NCBI RefSeq assembly: GCF_900110225.1 | Contig: NZ_FOCW01000001.1 | Span: 434,001-498,000 of the forward strand | DNA from: Allobrachymonas denitrificans DSM 15123 | GTDB lineage: Bacteria; Pseudomonadota; Gammaproteobacteria; Burkholderiales; Burkholderiaceae_C | DNA: 64,000 nt | Direction of reading: 5' to 3' | Shown here: in pieces, positions 44,457 through 56,464 of the stretch | Layout of the letters: the number at the start of each line of letters is the position of its first letter | How positions within the stretch are numbered: position 1 is the first letter of the stretch | Program-made: the position numbers and the translations under genes | Notes under the pieces: model-generated | Told to the model about the DNA's origin: nothing | Database searches by the model: none | What the model saw: the letters and a program-made list of their open reading frames with translations, nothing else

Positions 44457-45530
44457 ATGACTCCCGAAGCCCTATTGTCCACCATCCGCAGTCAGGCCGA
44501 GGCCCTGGGCTTTGCCCGCATCGGTGTGGCCGATGTGGACTTGGCGAGCGCGGAGGCGGGCCTGCTGGCCTGGCTGGAGGCGGGCTTCCATGGCAGCATG
44601 GACTACATGGCCAACCACGGCCTGCGCAGGGCGCGGCCCGCCGAACTGGTGCCGGGGACGGTGCGCGTGATCACGGCGCGCATGGACTATCTGCCGGCGG
44701 CCACGCCCGATGACTGGCGCGAGCGCGAATTGCAGCGGCTGACGCAGCCTGGCGAAGCGGTGGTGTCGGTCTATGCCCGGGGGCGCGACTATCACAAGGT
44801 GGTGCGTGCGCGGCTGCAGAAGCTGAGCGACCAGATCGCGGCGCTGGTCGGGCCGTTCGGGCATCGCGTGTTCACCGATTCGGCGCCGGTACTGGAGGCC
44901 GAACTGGCCAGCCGCAGCGGGCAGGGCTGGCGTGGCAAGCACACGCTGGTGCTGAGCCGCGAGGCAGGGTCGACCTTCTTTCTCGGCGAGATCTACGTGG
45001 ATTTTCCGTTGCCGTTGACGGAGCCGGAGCCGGCGCACTGCGGCCAGTGCACGGCCTGTATCGATGCCTGCCCGACCGGTGCCATCGTGGCGCCGTACCG
45101 GCTGGATGCGCGGCGTTGCATCTCCTACCTCACCATCGAGCATGCCGGCAGCATCCCCGAGGACATGCGCCCGCTGCTGGGCAACCGCATCTACGGTTGC
45201 GACGACTGCCAGCTGGTGTGCCCCTGGAACAAGTTTGCCCGGCGCAATGCCTTGCCCGATTTCGAAGAGCGGCACGGGCTGGGGCATGCCCAGCTGCTGG
45301 AGCTGTGGGGCTGGACCGAGGCCCAGTTCCTGCAGCGTACCGAAGGCAGCCCGATCCGGCGCATCGGCCACGCGCGCTGGCTGCGCAATATCGCCGTGGC
45401 GCTTGGCAATGCGCTGCGACAGGCATCTGCTGCCGAGCGGGAGACGATTCGTGCGGCACTGGTGCAGCATGCGGATCATCCGGACGCCGTGGTGTGCGAA
45501 ACCGTGCAATGGGCCTTGCAACAGGTATGA
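44457..45530 (+). CDS. queG: Epoxyqueuosine reductase
   Basis: A cobalamin-dependent Fe-S enzyme that performs the last step of queuosine formation in tRNA. The 357-residue protein has two ferredoxin-like 4Fe-4S motifs: Cys195, 198, 201 and 205 (CGQCTACIDACPTG), and Cys221 with Cys248, 251 and 255 (CDDCQLVCPWN). The likely catalytic Asp141 lies in VFTDSAPVLE. The C-terminus forms HEAT-like helices. The ATG at 44457 gives the family start, and it is divergent from tsaE with 74 bp between. Confidence 0.95.
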   Translation: MTPEALLSTIRSQAEALGFARIGVADVDLASAEAGLLAWLEAGFHGSMDYMANHGLRRARPAELVPGTVRVITARMDYLPAATPDDWRERELQRLTQPGEAVVSVYARGRDYHKVVRARLQKLSDQIAALVGPFGHRVFTDSAPVLEAELASRSGQGWRGKHTLVLSREAGSTFFLGEIYVDFPLPLTEPEPAHCGQCTACIDACPTGAIVAPYRLDARRCISYLTIEHAGSIPEDMRPLLGNRIYGCDDCQLVCPWNKFARRNALPDFEERHGLGHAQLLELWGWTEAQFLQRTEGSPIRRIGHARWLRNIAVALGNALRQASAAERETIRAALVQHADHPDAVVCETVQWALQQV

Positions 45531-45649
45531 TTCCCGATCGGGGTGATTTGCCGGCTCGTTGCAAAAATCCGCACTTTCCCTGACGACCGTTCGGCCGGTG
45601 TGCCGGCAAGATGCACGAATCCATCAACACTGATCAAGAGGAGTCGTCG

Positions 45650-46627
45650 ATGATCAAGCGTCGTTATCTGGGCCTGGCGGCCGTGGCAGTAGGCTGTGGC
45701 CTGGGGGTGTCGGTTGCGCAGGCACAGGCCTATCCGGAAAAGCCGGTGCGCCTGGTGGTGCCGTTTGCCGCAGGAGGCACGACCGACATCGTGGCGCGTG
45801 TGGTGTCCGAGCCCATGGGCAAGGCGCTGGGCAAGCCGGTGGTGGTCGAGAACAAGGCGGGAGCCGGTGGCATCGTGGGCACGGCAGAAGTGGCCAAGCA
45901 GAAGCCCGACGGCTACAACCTGGTGGTGGCCACCGTCTCGTCCACGGCGGCGAATCCGGCCATCAACCCGGCCACGCCCTACAACCCGCTGACCGACTTC
46001 ACGCCCATCATCAACATGGCGGCCACGCCCAACGTGATTGCGGTGCATCCGAGCTTCCCGGCCAAGGATTACAAGGCGTTCGTGGCTGAGTTGCAGAAGA
46101 ACCCGGCCAAGTATTCCTACGCCTCTTCCGGCGCGGGCGGCATCGGCCACTTGCAGACCGAGCTGTTCCTGCAACTGGCCAAGGTGAAGATGACGCACAT
46201 TCCCTACCGCGGTGCCGGTCCGGCGCTGAACGACGTGGTGGCGGGCCAGGTGCCGGTGATTTTCGACAACCTGCCTTCCGCGCTGCCCTTCATCAAGGCA
46301 GGCAAGCTGGTGCCCATCGTGGTGGCCGCACCGAGCCGCATCAAGGGCCTGGAAAAGGTGCCCACCTTCAAGGAAGTGGGGCTGGAGCCGGTCAACCGCA
46401 TGGCCTATTACGGCGTGATGGGACCGAAGGGCCTGCCCAAGGACGTGGTGAGCAAGGTGCACGCCAGCGTCTCGCAGGCGCTGAAGGATCCGGCCGTGCG
46501 CAAGCGCATCGAGGATACCGGCTCGCAAATCATCAACAACTCGCCCGAGCAGTTTGCCGCACAGATCAAGGCCGAGTATGCGGTGTACAAGCGGGTGGTG
46601 GATACGGCGAAGCTGAAGCTGAACTGA
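45650..46627 (+). CDS. Bug-family (tripartite tricarboxylate transporter-type) substrate-binding protein
   Basis: A 325-residue periplasmic binding protein. The signal peptide ends at about residue 25 (VSVAQAQA). The mature start YPEKPVRLVVPFAAGGTTDI and the VENKAGAGGIVGTAEVAK loop define the Bug family, abundant in Burkholderiales. MTHIPYRGAGPALNDVVAGQ is the second ligand loop. No TctA or TctB membrane genes are nearby, so it is an orphan receptor. The ligand, usually a small carboxylate, is unknown. The ATG at 45650 follows AAGAGGAG. Confidence 0.92.
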   Translation: MIKRRYLGLAAVAVGCGLGVSVAQAQAYPEKPVRLVVPFAAGGTTDIVARVVSEPMGKALGKPVVVENKAGAGGIVGTAEVAKQKPDGYNLVVATVSSTAANPAINPATPYNPLTDFTPIINMAATPNVIAVHPSFPAKDYKAFVAELQKNPAKYSYASSGAGGIGHLQTELFLQLAKVKMTHIPYRGAGPALNDVVAGQVPVIFDNLPSALPFIKAGKLVPIVVAAPSRIKGLEKVPTFKEVGLEPVNRMAYYGVMGPKGLPKDVVSKVHASVSQALKDPAVRKRIEDTGSQIINNSPEQFAAQIKAEYAVYKRVVDTAKLKLN

Positions 46628-46653
46628 TTGCTCGCCACGCAGGGATCGGGAGA

Positions 46654-46686
46654 GGGCAGGGCGACTGGAAGGCTCCTGCCCTTTTT
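46654..46686 (+). terminator. Rho-independent terminator after the Bug gene
   Basis: GGGCAGG (46654-46660) pairs with CCTGCCC (46675-46681), followed by TTTTT at 46682-46686. Confidence 0.85.
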
Positions 46687-46745
46687 CGTGGGCGGATGGG
46701 GTGGGCTCGTGAGCGGTGGCGATCTTGCCTCGGCAACCGGCACTG

Positions 46746-46751
46746 CATAAT
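46746..46751 (+). promoter_or_regulatory. Putative -10 element, leaderless start of xerD
   Basis: CATAAT lies 6 bases before the xerD ATG at 46758, the same geometry as at the prenyltransferase gene. No Shine-Dalgarno sequence is present. Confidence 0.45.
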
Positions 46752-46757
46752 CCGGCC

Positions 46758-47702
46758 ATGGCCAGAACGCAGCCCGCATCCAACCCCTTGCCGTCCCAGG
46801 AGACCAACGCTGTTGACGCATTTGTCGATGCCTTGTGGCTGGAGGATGGCCTGTCTGCCAATACGCTGGCGGCTTACCGACGCGACCTGACGCTGTTTGC
46901 GCAATGGCTGCAAACGCAGAAGCCGCCGTGCGCGCTGGATGCCGTATCCGAATCGGCCATCAACCTCTACCAGGGGCATTTGTTCACCACCGGCAGCAAG
47001 GCGACGACAGCCAACCGCAGGCTGACGGTGCTCAAGCGCTACTACCGCTGGGCCGTGCGCGAGCATCGCATCCAGCAGGATCCCACCCTGCGCCTGCAGG
47101 CTGCCAGGCAGCCGCTGCGCGTGCCCAAGAGCCTGAGCGAGGCGCAGGTGGAGGCCTTGCTGGCCGCACCGGATGTGTCCACCGCCCTGGGGCTGCGTGA
47201 TCGCACCATGCTGGAGTTGCTTTACGCCAGCGGCCTGCGCGTGAGCGAACTGGTGGGGCTCAAGCTCTTCCATATCAGCCTGAATGATCGCGTGCTGCGC
47301 ATCACCGGCAAGGGCAGCAAGGAGCGGCTGGTGCCCTTCGGCGACGTGGCGCACGACTGGCTGCAGCGCTATCTGGCCCATGCGCGCCCGGAGTTGCTGG
47401 CAGGGCATCAGACCGATGCGGTCTTCGTGACCGTGCGCGGCGCCCATCCCGGTGAAGCGATGACGCGCGCCATGTTCTGGCATCTGGTGCGCAAGTACGC
47501 GCTGCAGGCCGATATCCGTGCGCCGCTGTCGCCGCACACCCTGCGCCACGCCTTTGCCACGCACCTGCTCAACCATGGTGCCGATCTGCGCGCGGTGCAG
47601 ATGCTGCTGGGCCATGCCGATATCAGCACTACCACCATCTACACGCACGTGGCGCGCGAGCGACTCAAGCAACTCGTGGCCAAACACCACCCGCGCGGTT
47701 GA
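46758..47702 (+). CDS. xerD: Site-specific tyrosine recombinase XerD
   Basis: XerD resolves chromosome dimers at dif together with XerC. The 314-residue protein has the N-terminal SAM-like DNA-binding domain (residues 20-105) and the full catalytic set Arg161, Lys185, His260, Arg263, His286 and Tyr295 (TLRHAFATHLL, LLGHADISTTTIYTHV). The C-terminal ERLKQLVAKHHPRG is typical of XerD and its interaction with XerC and FtsK. The ATG at 46758 agrees with the family start. No integron or phage genes adjoin it, so it is the housekeeping enzyme. Confidence 0.94.
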   Translation: MARTQPASNPLPSQETNAVDAFVDALWLEDGLSANTLAAYRRDLTLFAQWLQTQKPPCALDAVSESAINLYQGHLFTTGSKATTANRRLTVLKRYYRWAVREHRIQQDPTLRLQAARQPLRVPKSLSEAQVEALLAAPDVSTALGLRDRTMLELLYASGLRVSELVGLKLFHISLNDRVLRITGKGSKERLVPFGDVAHDWLQRYLAHARPELLAGHQTDAVFVTVRGAHPGEAMTRAMFWHLVRKYALQADIRAPLSPHTLRHAFATHLLNHGADLRAVQMLLGHADISTTTIYTHVARERLKQLVAKHHPRG

Positions 47703-47714
47703 GCGCAGAAAGAA

Positions 47715-48515
47715 TTACGAGCCGGTATAGGTTCCGGGACGCTTTTCCAGCAGTGCAGCCACGGCCTCCGCATGGTCCTGCGTATGGTGGGCCAGCGCCT
47801 GCATCGAGGCCGACAGTTCCAGCAGGCTGTCCAGCCGCATGTGCTGGCCTTCGCGTAGCAGACGCTTGCTCATGCGCACGGCCTGCGGCGGGTTGACAGC
47901 GATGCGTTGTGCCAGTTGGCGGGCGCTGTCCAGCAGCTGTTCAGGCTCCACGACGCGCGACACCAAGCCCCAGGCCAGTGCCGTCTGCGCGTCGATCGGT
48001 TCGCCGGTAAAGGCCATCTCGCTGGCGCGCGACATGCCGACCACGCGCGGCAGCAGCCAGGCACCGCCGTCGCCGGGAATGATGCCGATCTTGGCAAAGC
48101 TCTCGGCAAACTGCGCCTTGGTGGAAGCGATGCGGATATCGCACATGCAGGTCAGGTCGCAGCCGGCGCCGATGGCGGGGCCGTTCACGGCAGCAATGGC
48201 CGGCACTTCCAGCTCCCACATGGCACGCGGAATGCGCTGGATGCCGTGGCGGTAGCCGTTGCGGATCTGCGTCGGCGAGCCACCGAACATGCCGGTGCGG
48301 TCGCGCATGTGCTTGACGTTGCCGCCGGACGAAAACGCGCTGCCGGCGCCCGTCAGGATCACCACGCGCACGCTGGCATCGCCATTGATGCGGTGCACGG
48401 CCGCCTCGAAGGCGTCGATCATGTCCGGTTCGGAAATCGGGTTGCGCAGGTCGGGGCGGTTCATCGTCAGCGTGACGATGGAGCCGTCCTGTTCGTAGAG
48501 CAGGGCGTCGGTCAT
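47715..48515 (-). CDS. Enoyl-CoA hydratase/isomerase family protein (crotonase)
   Basis: A 266-residue crotonase-fold enzyme of acyl-CoA metabolism. FSSGGNVKHMRD and GPAIGAGCDLTCMCD supply the oxyanion hole, and ESFAKIGIIPGDGGAWLLPR is the active-site helix region, with Glu of AESF and Asp of GDGG as candidates for catalysis. The specific reaction cannot be named. The start ATG at 48515 follows AAGGAG, and the much longer open frame to 49178 is an artefact of high GC. It is convergent with xerD, 12 bp apart. Confidence 0.9.
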   Translation of the reverse strand: MTDALLYEQDGSIVTLTMNRPDLRNPISEPDMIDAFEAAVHRINGDASVRVVILTGAGSAFSSGGNVKHMRDRTGMFGGSPTQIRNGYRHGIQRIPRAMWELEVPAIAAVNGPAIGAGCDLTCMCDIRIASTKAQFAESFAKIGIIPGDGGAWLLPRVVGMSRASEMAFTGEPIDAQTALAWGLVSRVVEPEQLLDSARQLAQRIAVNPPQAVRMSKRLLREGQHMRLDSLLELSASMQALAHHTQDHAEAVAALLEKRPGTYTGS

Positions 48516-48658
48516 GGGGTCTCCTTGGGGATGATTGCTGGTTCTATTGTGCCTGCTGGAAGAGGGCTTTCTGCAGTGCAAGGGGGCGAACGCGCCGGCC
48601 ATGCATCGCGCATCCGTGCCCGCCGATGGGATGTGAGCAAACGGGCGCGGACGATGCC

Positions 48659-49483
48659 TTACACGCCCATGCCCAGCAGATAGTCCAGTTCCGCCTGGGT
48701 GAACCCCGCCTGCTTGCGCGCAGCCTCGTTGAAGGGCGGTTTCAGCCGCGGCGCTGCATAGCGTTCCACCAGGAGGCCGTAATGCGGCACCGCATCCAGC
48801 CCGTCGCGTTCGCACAGCCAGCGGTACCAGTGGTTGCCGATTGCCACATGGCCGATCTCGTCGCGCAGGATGGTGTCGAGCAGGGTGGCCGTGGTCTGCG
48901 CATCTTCCGCAGCCATGGCGCGCAGGCGCTTCTGGATCAGCGGCGTGGCATCCAGCCCGCGCGCCTCCAGCGTGCGCGGCACCAGGGCCATGCGTGCCAC
49001 GATGTCGTCGGCCGTCTTCTCGCACATGGCCCACAGACCATCGTGCGCCACAAAGTCGCCGTACTTCCAGCCCATGTGCAGCAGGTGTTCGTGCAGCATG
49101 GTGAAGTGCTCCGCCTCTTCCTGTGCCACACGCAGCCAGTCGCGGTAGAACTGCTCCGGCATGCTGGCGAAGCGCCACACGGCATCCAGCGCCAGGTTGA
49201 TGGCGTTGAACTCGATATGCACCACGGCATGCAGCAGGGCGGCGCGGCCTTCGACGGTGTGCGCGCTGCGCTGCGCCACCTCACGCGGATGTACCAGCTG
49301 CGGCAGGGCCGGGCGCCCCGGAATGGCGCCGGGTGCGGCCTGCGCGATCTGCTCCGGACTGGCAGCAGGGTCGATGGACAGCGTGCCCTCCCTGAGCTGC
49401 GCGGACAGCGCAAACACCGCCTGTACCTTGGCGGCGGGATCGGTCAGACTCAGGGCGGCGCGGGCGGCTTGGCGTACACTCAT
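48659..49483 (-). CDS. DUF455 (ferritin-like) family protein
   Basis: A 274-residue protein of the ferritin-like superfamily. Metal-ligand type helices are visible in HIEFNAINLALDAV and AQEEAEHFTMLHEHL, and in the later DTILRDEIGHVAIGNHWYR, giving the repeated Glu and ExxH pattern of a di-iron site. The function of DUF455 is not established. The start at 49483 gives a full-length protein. TAGAAT is read 7 bases upstream on the minus strand (49496-49491), again suggesting a leaderless message. It is divergent from the carbonic-anhydrase-like gene. Confidence 0.85.
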   Translation of the reverse strand: MSVRQAARAALSLTDPAAKVQAVFALSAQLREGTLSIDPAASPEQIAQAAPGAIPGRPALPQLVHPREVAQRSAHTVEGRAALLHAVVHIEFNAINLALDAVWRFASMPEQFYRDWLRVAQEEAEHFTMLHEHLLHMGWKYGDFVAHDGLWAMCEKTADDIVARMALVPRTLEARGLDATPLIQKRLRAMAAEDAQTTATLLDTILRDEIGHVAIGNHWYRWLCERDGLDAVPHYGLLVERYAAPRLKPPFNEAARKQAGFTQAELDYLLGMGV

Positions 49484-49537
49484 GCCCAGAATTCTAGGCG
49501 CGCCGCGCCCCGCATGATTTGACCGGAGACAGACACC

Positions 49538-50062
49538 ATGGCCATTTACCAGCTCGATGACAAGACCCCCCAGATTGCCGACTCCGCGTGGGTGGCGGAC
49601 AACGCCGAAGTGATGGGCGATGTGCGTCTGGGCGAGAACGTCAGCATCTGGTTCAACACCACGCTGCGTGGCGACAACGACCCGATCACCATCGGCGACG
49701 GCAGCAACATCCAGGACGGCAGCGTGCTGCACACCGATGAAGGCGTGCCACTCACCATCGGCCGCAATGTGACGGTGGGCCACATGGTCATGCTGCACGG
49801 CTGCAGCATCGGCGACGAAAGCCTGATCGGCATTGGCGCCATCGTGCTCAACGGTGCGAAAATCGGCCGCAACTGCCTGGTCGGCGCCGGCGCGCTGGTG
49901 ACCGAAGGCAAGGAGTTCCCCGACGGCAGCATGATCCTCGGCAGCCCGGCCAAGGTGGTGCGCCAGCTCACGCCGGAGCAGATCGAAGGTTTGCGCTACA
50001 GCGCGCAGCACTATATCGACAATGCCAAGCGCTACAAGCAAGGCTTGAAGAAGGTCGGCTGA
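49538..50062 (+). CDS. Gamma-carbonic-anhydrase-like protein (YrdA type)
   Basis: A 174-residue left-handed beta-helix protein made of hexapeptide repeats (SIWFNTTLRGDND, ITIGDGSNIQDGSVLHTD, LTIGRNVTVGHMVMLHGCSI). The His residues of LHTD, VGHMVMLHG form the zinc triad of gamma-class carbonic anhydrases. Some homologues have activity and others do not, so the enzyme role is tentative. The ATG at 49538 follows GGAGAC. Length and sequence are normal for the family. Confidence 0.9.
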   Translation: MAIYQLDDKTPQIADSAWVADNAEVMGDVRLGENVSIWFNTTLRGDNDPITIGDGSNIQDGSVLHTDEGVPLTIGRNVTVGHMVMLHGCSIGDESLIGIGAIVLNGAKIGRNCLVGAGALVTEGKEFPDGSMILGSPAKVVRQLTPEQIEGLRYSAQHYIDNAKRYKQGLKKVG

Positions 50063-50140
50063 GCCTCATTTACGGGTTTTGGGCAGCCTGTTGGCGGGTT
50101 GCCGGTGCCTGCGAGGCACAGAGTTTGATTGGCGGTCCCC

Positions 50141-51130
50141 ATGTCCCAGATCCAGAAGTTCCTTTTTGACGGCCTGCCGGTGCGCGGCGTTGCCGTGCGC
50201 CTGACCGATGCCTGGCAGGAAGTCGTGCAGCGCCGCGCTGCCAATACCGAAAGCGGTCCCTATCCCGCGCCCGTGGTGCAGCTGCTGGGCGAAATGACGG
50301 CAGCCGCCGTGCTGATGCAGTCCAACATCAAGTTCAACGGTGCGCTCATCCTGCAGATGCAGGGTGACGGCCCGGTGAAAGTGACCGTGGCGGAAGTGCA
50401 GCCCAGCCTGGCCGTGCGCGCCACGGCTTCCATCGTGGGCGAAGTGACGCCCGGTGCCGGTCTGGTGCAGCTGGTGAACCAGCATGGCGCCGGCAAGTGC
50501 GCCATCACGCTGGACCCCAAGGACCGCCTGCCCGGCCAGCAGGCCTACCAGGGCGTGGTGCCGCTGGCGGACGAGCACGGCGCACCCCTGGTGCACGTGG
50601 CGGACGTGCTGCAGCACTACATGCGTCAGAGCGAGCAGCTGGACACCACGCTGGTGCTGGCGGCCAATGACCAGGTGGCCGCCGGCATCCTGATCCAGCG
50701 CCTGCCGCTGGAAGGCGAGGCCAACCTGGCGGGCAGCACTGCTGCACCCACGGACGAGGCACGTGAAGAGGCCGCCGAGAGCTACAACCGCATCGTCACC
50801 CTGGCGCAAAGCCTGCAGCAGCAGGAGCTGCTGGAGCTCGACATCGACACCATCCTGCATCGCCTGTTCTGGGACGAGAAGCTGCTGCGTTTCATGCCGT
50901 CCTCCAGCGACCCCGTGCCGCACTTTGCCTGCACCTGCAGCCACGAACGCGTGGCCGCCATGCTGCGTAATCTGGGCAAGGAAGAGGCCGATGCCATTGT
51001 GGCCGAGCAGGGCCTGATCGAGGTGGGCTGCGAGTTCTGCGGACGCCAGTACCAGTTCGACAAGGTGGAAGTGGCGCAGCTGTTCAAACCGGCGGCGGCG
51101 CAGCCTCCGGGTAGTGACGCGGTGCACTGA
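50141..51130 (+). CDS. hslO: Redox-regulated chaperone Hsp33
   Basis: Hsp33 is activated by oxidative unfolding and holds denatured proteins during oxidative stress. The 329-residue protein keeps the zinc-binding switch Cys264, Cys266, Cys297 and Cys300 (CTCSHERV and CEFCGRQYQF). The N-terminal core reads MTAAAVLMQSNIKFNGALIL and then LQMQGDGPVK. The ATG at 50141 is preferred to a TTG at 50129. It ends just before a heptanucleotide repeat block. Confidence 0.95.
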   Translation: MSQIQKFLFDGLPVRGVAVRLTDAWQEVVQRRAANTESGPYPAPVVQLLGEMTAAAVLMQSNIKFNGALILQMQGDGPVKVTVAEVQPSLAVRATASIVGEVTPGAGLVQLVNQHGAGKCAITLDPKDRLPGQQAYQGVVPLADEHGAPLVHVADVLQHYMRQSEQLDTTLVLAANDQVAAGILIQRLPLEGEANLAGSTAAPTDEAREEAAESYNRIVTLAQSLQQQELLELDIDTILHRLFWDEKLLRFMPSSSDPVPHFACTCSHERVAAMLRNLGKEEADAIVAEQGLIEVGCEFCGRQYQFDKVEVAQLFKPAAAQPPGSDAVH

Positions 51131-51180
51131 ACGCCTGTTGGCACTGGTCTGAACGGGCAAGCACAGCCCTGCTTTAGTCT

Positions 51181-51227
51181 GATGCCGGATGCCGGATGCC
51201 GGATGCCGGATGCCGGATGCCGGATGC
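51181..51227. repeat. Heptanucleotide tandem repeat
   Basis: GATGCCG occurs six times without a break (51181-51222), followed by a partial copy GATGC. It lies in the 117-bp gap between hslO and the convergent Gly-Ser-repeat gene, outside any called coding region, and it is a site where copy number could change by slippage. Confidence 0.95.
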
Positions 51228-51247
51228 GAGGGATGGTGCTTCGCTGC

Positions 51248-52281
<1,034 letters not shown>

Positions 52282-52304
52282 GGAATGGCCCTCCGGTCAG
52301 CAGA

Positions 52305-53603
<1,299 letters not shown>

Positions 53604-53637
53604 TTAATGCAGGGTTTTCTAATGGTTAAACGGGGCT

Positions 53638-54513
53638 TCAGCCGAACTGCTGGATGCGCTCTTCCAGCAGACCGCGGCTGGCGGCAGTCTTCTTGGTGAC
53701 GCGGTCGAGTTCGAGCAGGGTTTCGAGCAGCTCGGGCATGTGCTGCAGCGGCACGGCATTGGGTCCGTCGCTCAGGGCACAGGCGGGGTCAGGATGCGTT
53801 TCCATGAACAGGCCGGCCACGCCCACGGCCACGGCGGCGCGTGCCAGCACCGGCACCATCTCGCGCATGCCGCCGCTGCTGGTGCCCTGGCCGCCCGGCA
53901 GCTGCACGCTGTGGGTGGCGTCATACACCACCGGGGCGCCGGTTTCGCGCATGATGGCCAGCGAGCGCATGTCGCTCACCAGGTTGTTGTAGCCGAAGCT
54001 GGCGCCGCGTTCGCAGGCCATGAAGTTGTCGGTCGGCAGGCCCACTTCGGCAGCAGCCGCACGCGCTTTGTCGATCACGTTCTTCATGTCGTGCGGCGCG
54101 AGGAACTGGCCCTTCTTGATGTTGACCGGCTTGCCGGATTGCGCCACGGCGCGGATGAAATCGGTCTGGCGGCACAGAAAGGCCGGCGTCTGCAGCACAT
54201 CCACCACCTCGGAGACCGCCAGGATCTCGGTTTCGGTGTGCACATCGGTCAGCACCGGCACGCCCAGTTCCTTTTTCACCTTGGCCAGGATTTCCAGGCC
54301 GGCGATCATGCCGGGGCCACGGAAGCTGTCGCCGCTGGAGCGGTTGGCCTTGTCGTAGCTGCTCTTGAAGATGAAGGGAATGCCCAGCTTGCCGGTCATT
54401 TCCTTGAGCTGGCCGGCCACGTCCATCTGCAGCTGTTCGCTCTCGACCACACAGGGTCCGGCGATGAGGAACAGGGGCTGGTCGAGGCCGATATCGAAGT
54501 TGCAGAGTTTCAT
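53638..54513 (-). CDS. kdsA: 3-deoxy-8-phosphooctulonate (KDO-8-P) synthase
   Basis: It condenses phosphoenolpyruvate with arabinose 5-phosphate for lipopolysaccharide inner core synthesis. The 291-residue TIM barrel begins near [13 protein letters not shown]. It contains [20 protein letters not shown] and [20 protein letters not shown], and ends with [18 protein letters not shown]. The sequence is full length. It sits between pyrG and eno in the usual order. Confidence 0.98.
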   Translation of the reverse strand: MKLCNFDIGLDQPLFLIAGPCVVESEQLQMDVAGQLKEMTGKLGIPFIFKSSYDKANRSSGDSFRGPGMIAGLEILAKVKKELGVPVLTDVHTETEILAVSEVVDVLQTPAFLCRQTDFIRAVAQSGKPVNIKKGQFLAPHDMKNVIDKARAAAAEVGLPTDNFMACERGASFGYNNLVSDMRSLAIMRETGAPVVYDATHSVQLPGGQGTSSGGMREMVPVLARAAVAVGVAGLFMETHPDPACALSDGPNAVPLQHMPELLETLLELDRVTKKTAASRGLLEERIQQFG

Positions 54514-54557
54514 GTCAGGAGCAGCTCAAAACGTGCGGAAGAACGGGCGAAACAGGG

Positions 54558-56315
<1,758 letters not shown>

Positions 56316-56426
56316 TCATGGACGGATGCCCGTGCCGTGAAAGCCCGGTGCAGGATGGTGCCTTGCTGCCCGGGCGGGCTGCCTGTCGATGGCGAAAGTT
56401 ACGGAAGTCGCTCCCAGAAACAACAA

Positions 56427-56447
56427 AGCCGGCTCCAAGAGCCGGCT
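56427..56447 (-). terminator. Hairpin terminator after the ETF-QO gene
   Basis: AGCCGGCTC (56427-56435) and GAGCCGGCT (56439-56447) form a perfect 9-bp stem with a CAA loop. On the minus strand it is followed by TTTGTTG. Confidence 0.75.
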
Positions 56448-56464
56448 CTGCTGCGCAAGGGCAA

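Noticed and set aside
46758..47702. Mobile-element integrase
   Set aside because: The sequence and length fit housekeeping XerD, with no att sites or cargo genes nearby.
47715..49178. Long version of the crotonase gene with a 220-residue N-terminal extension
   Set aside because: The extension is the antisense of the DUF455 gene, and a good Shine-Dalgarno sequence precedes the 48515 start.
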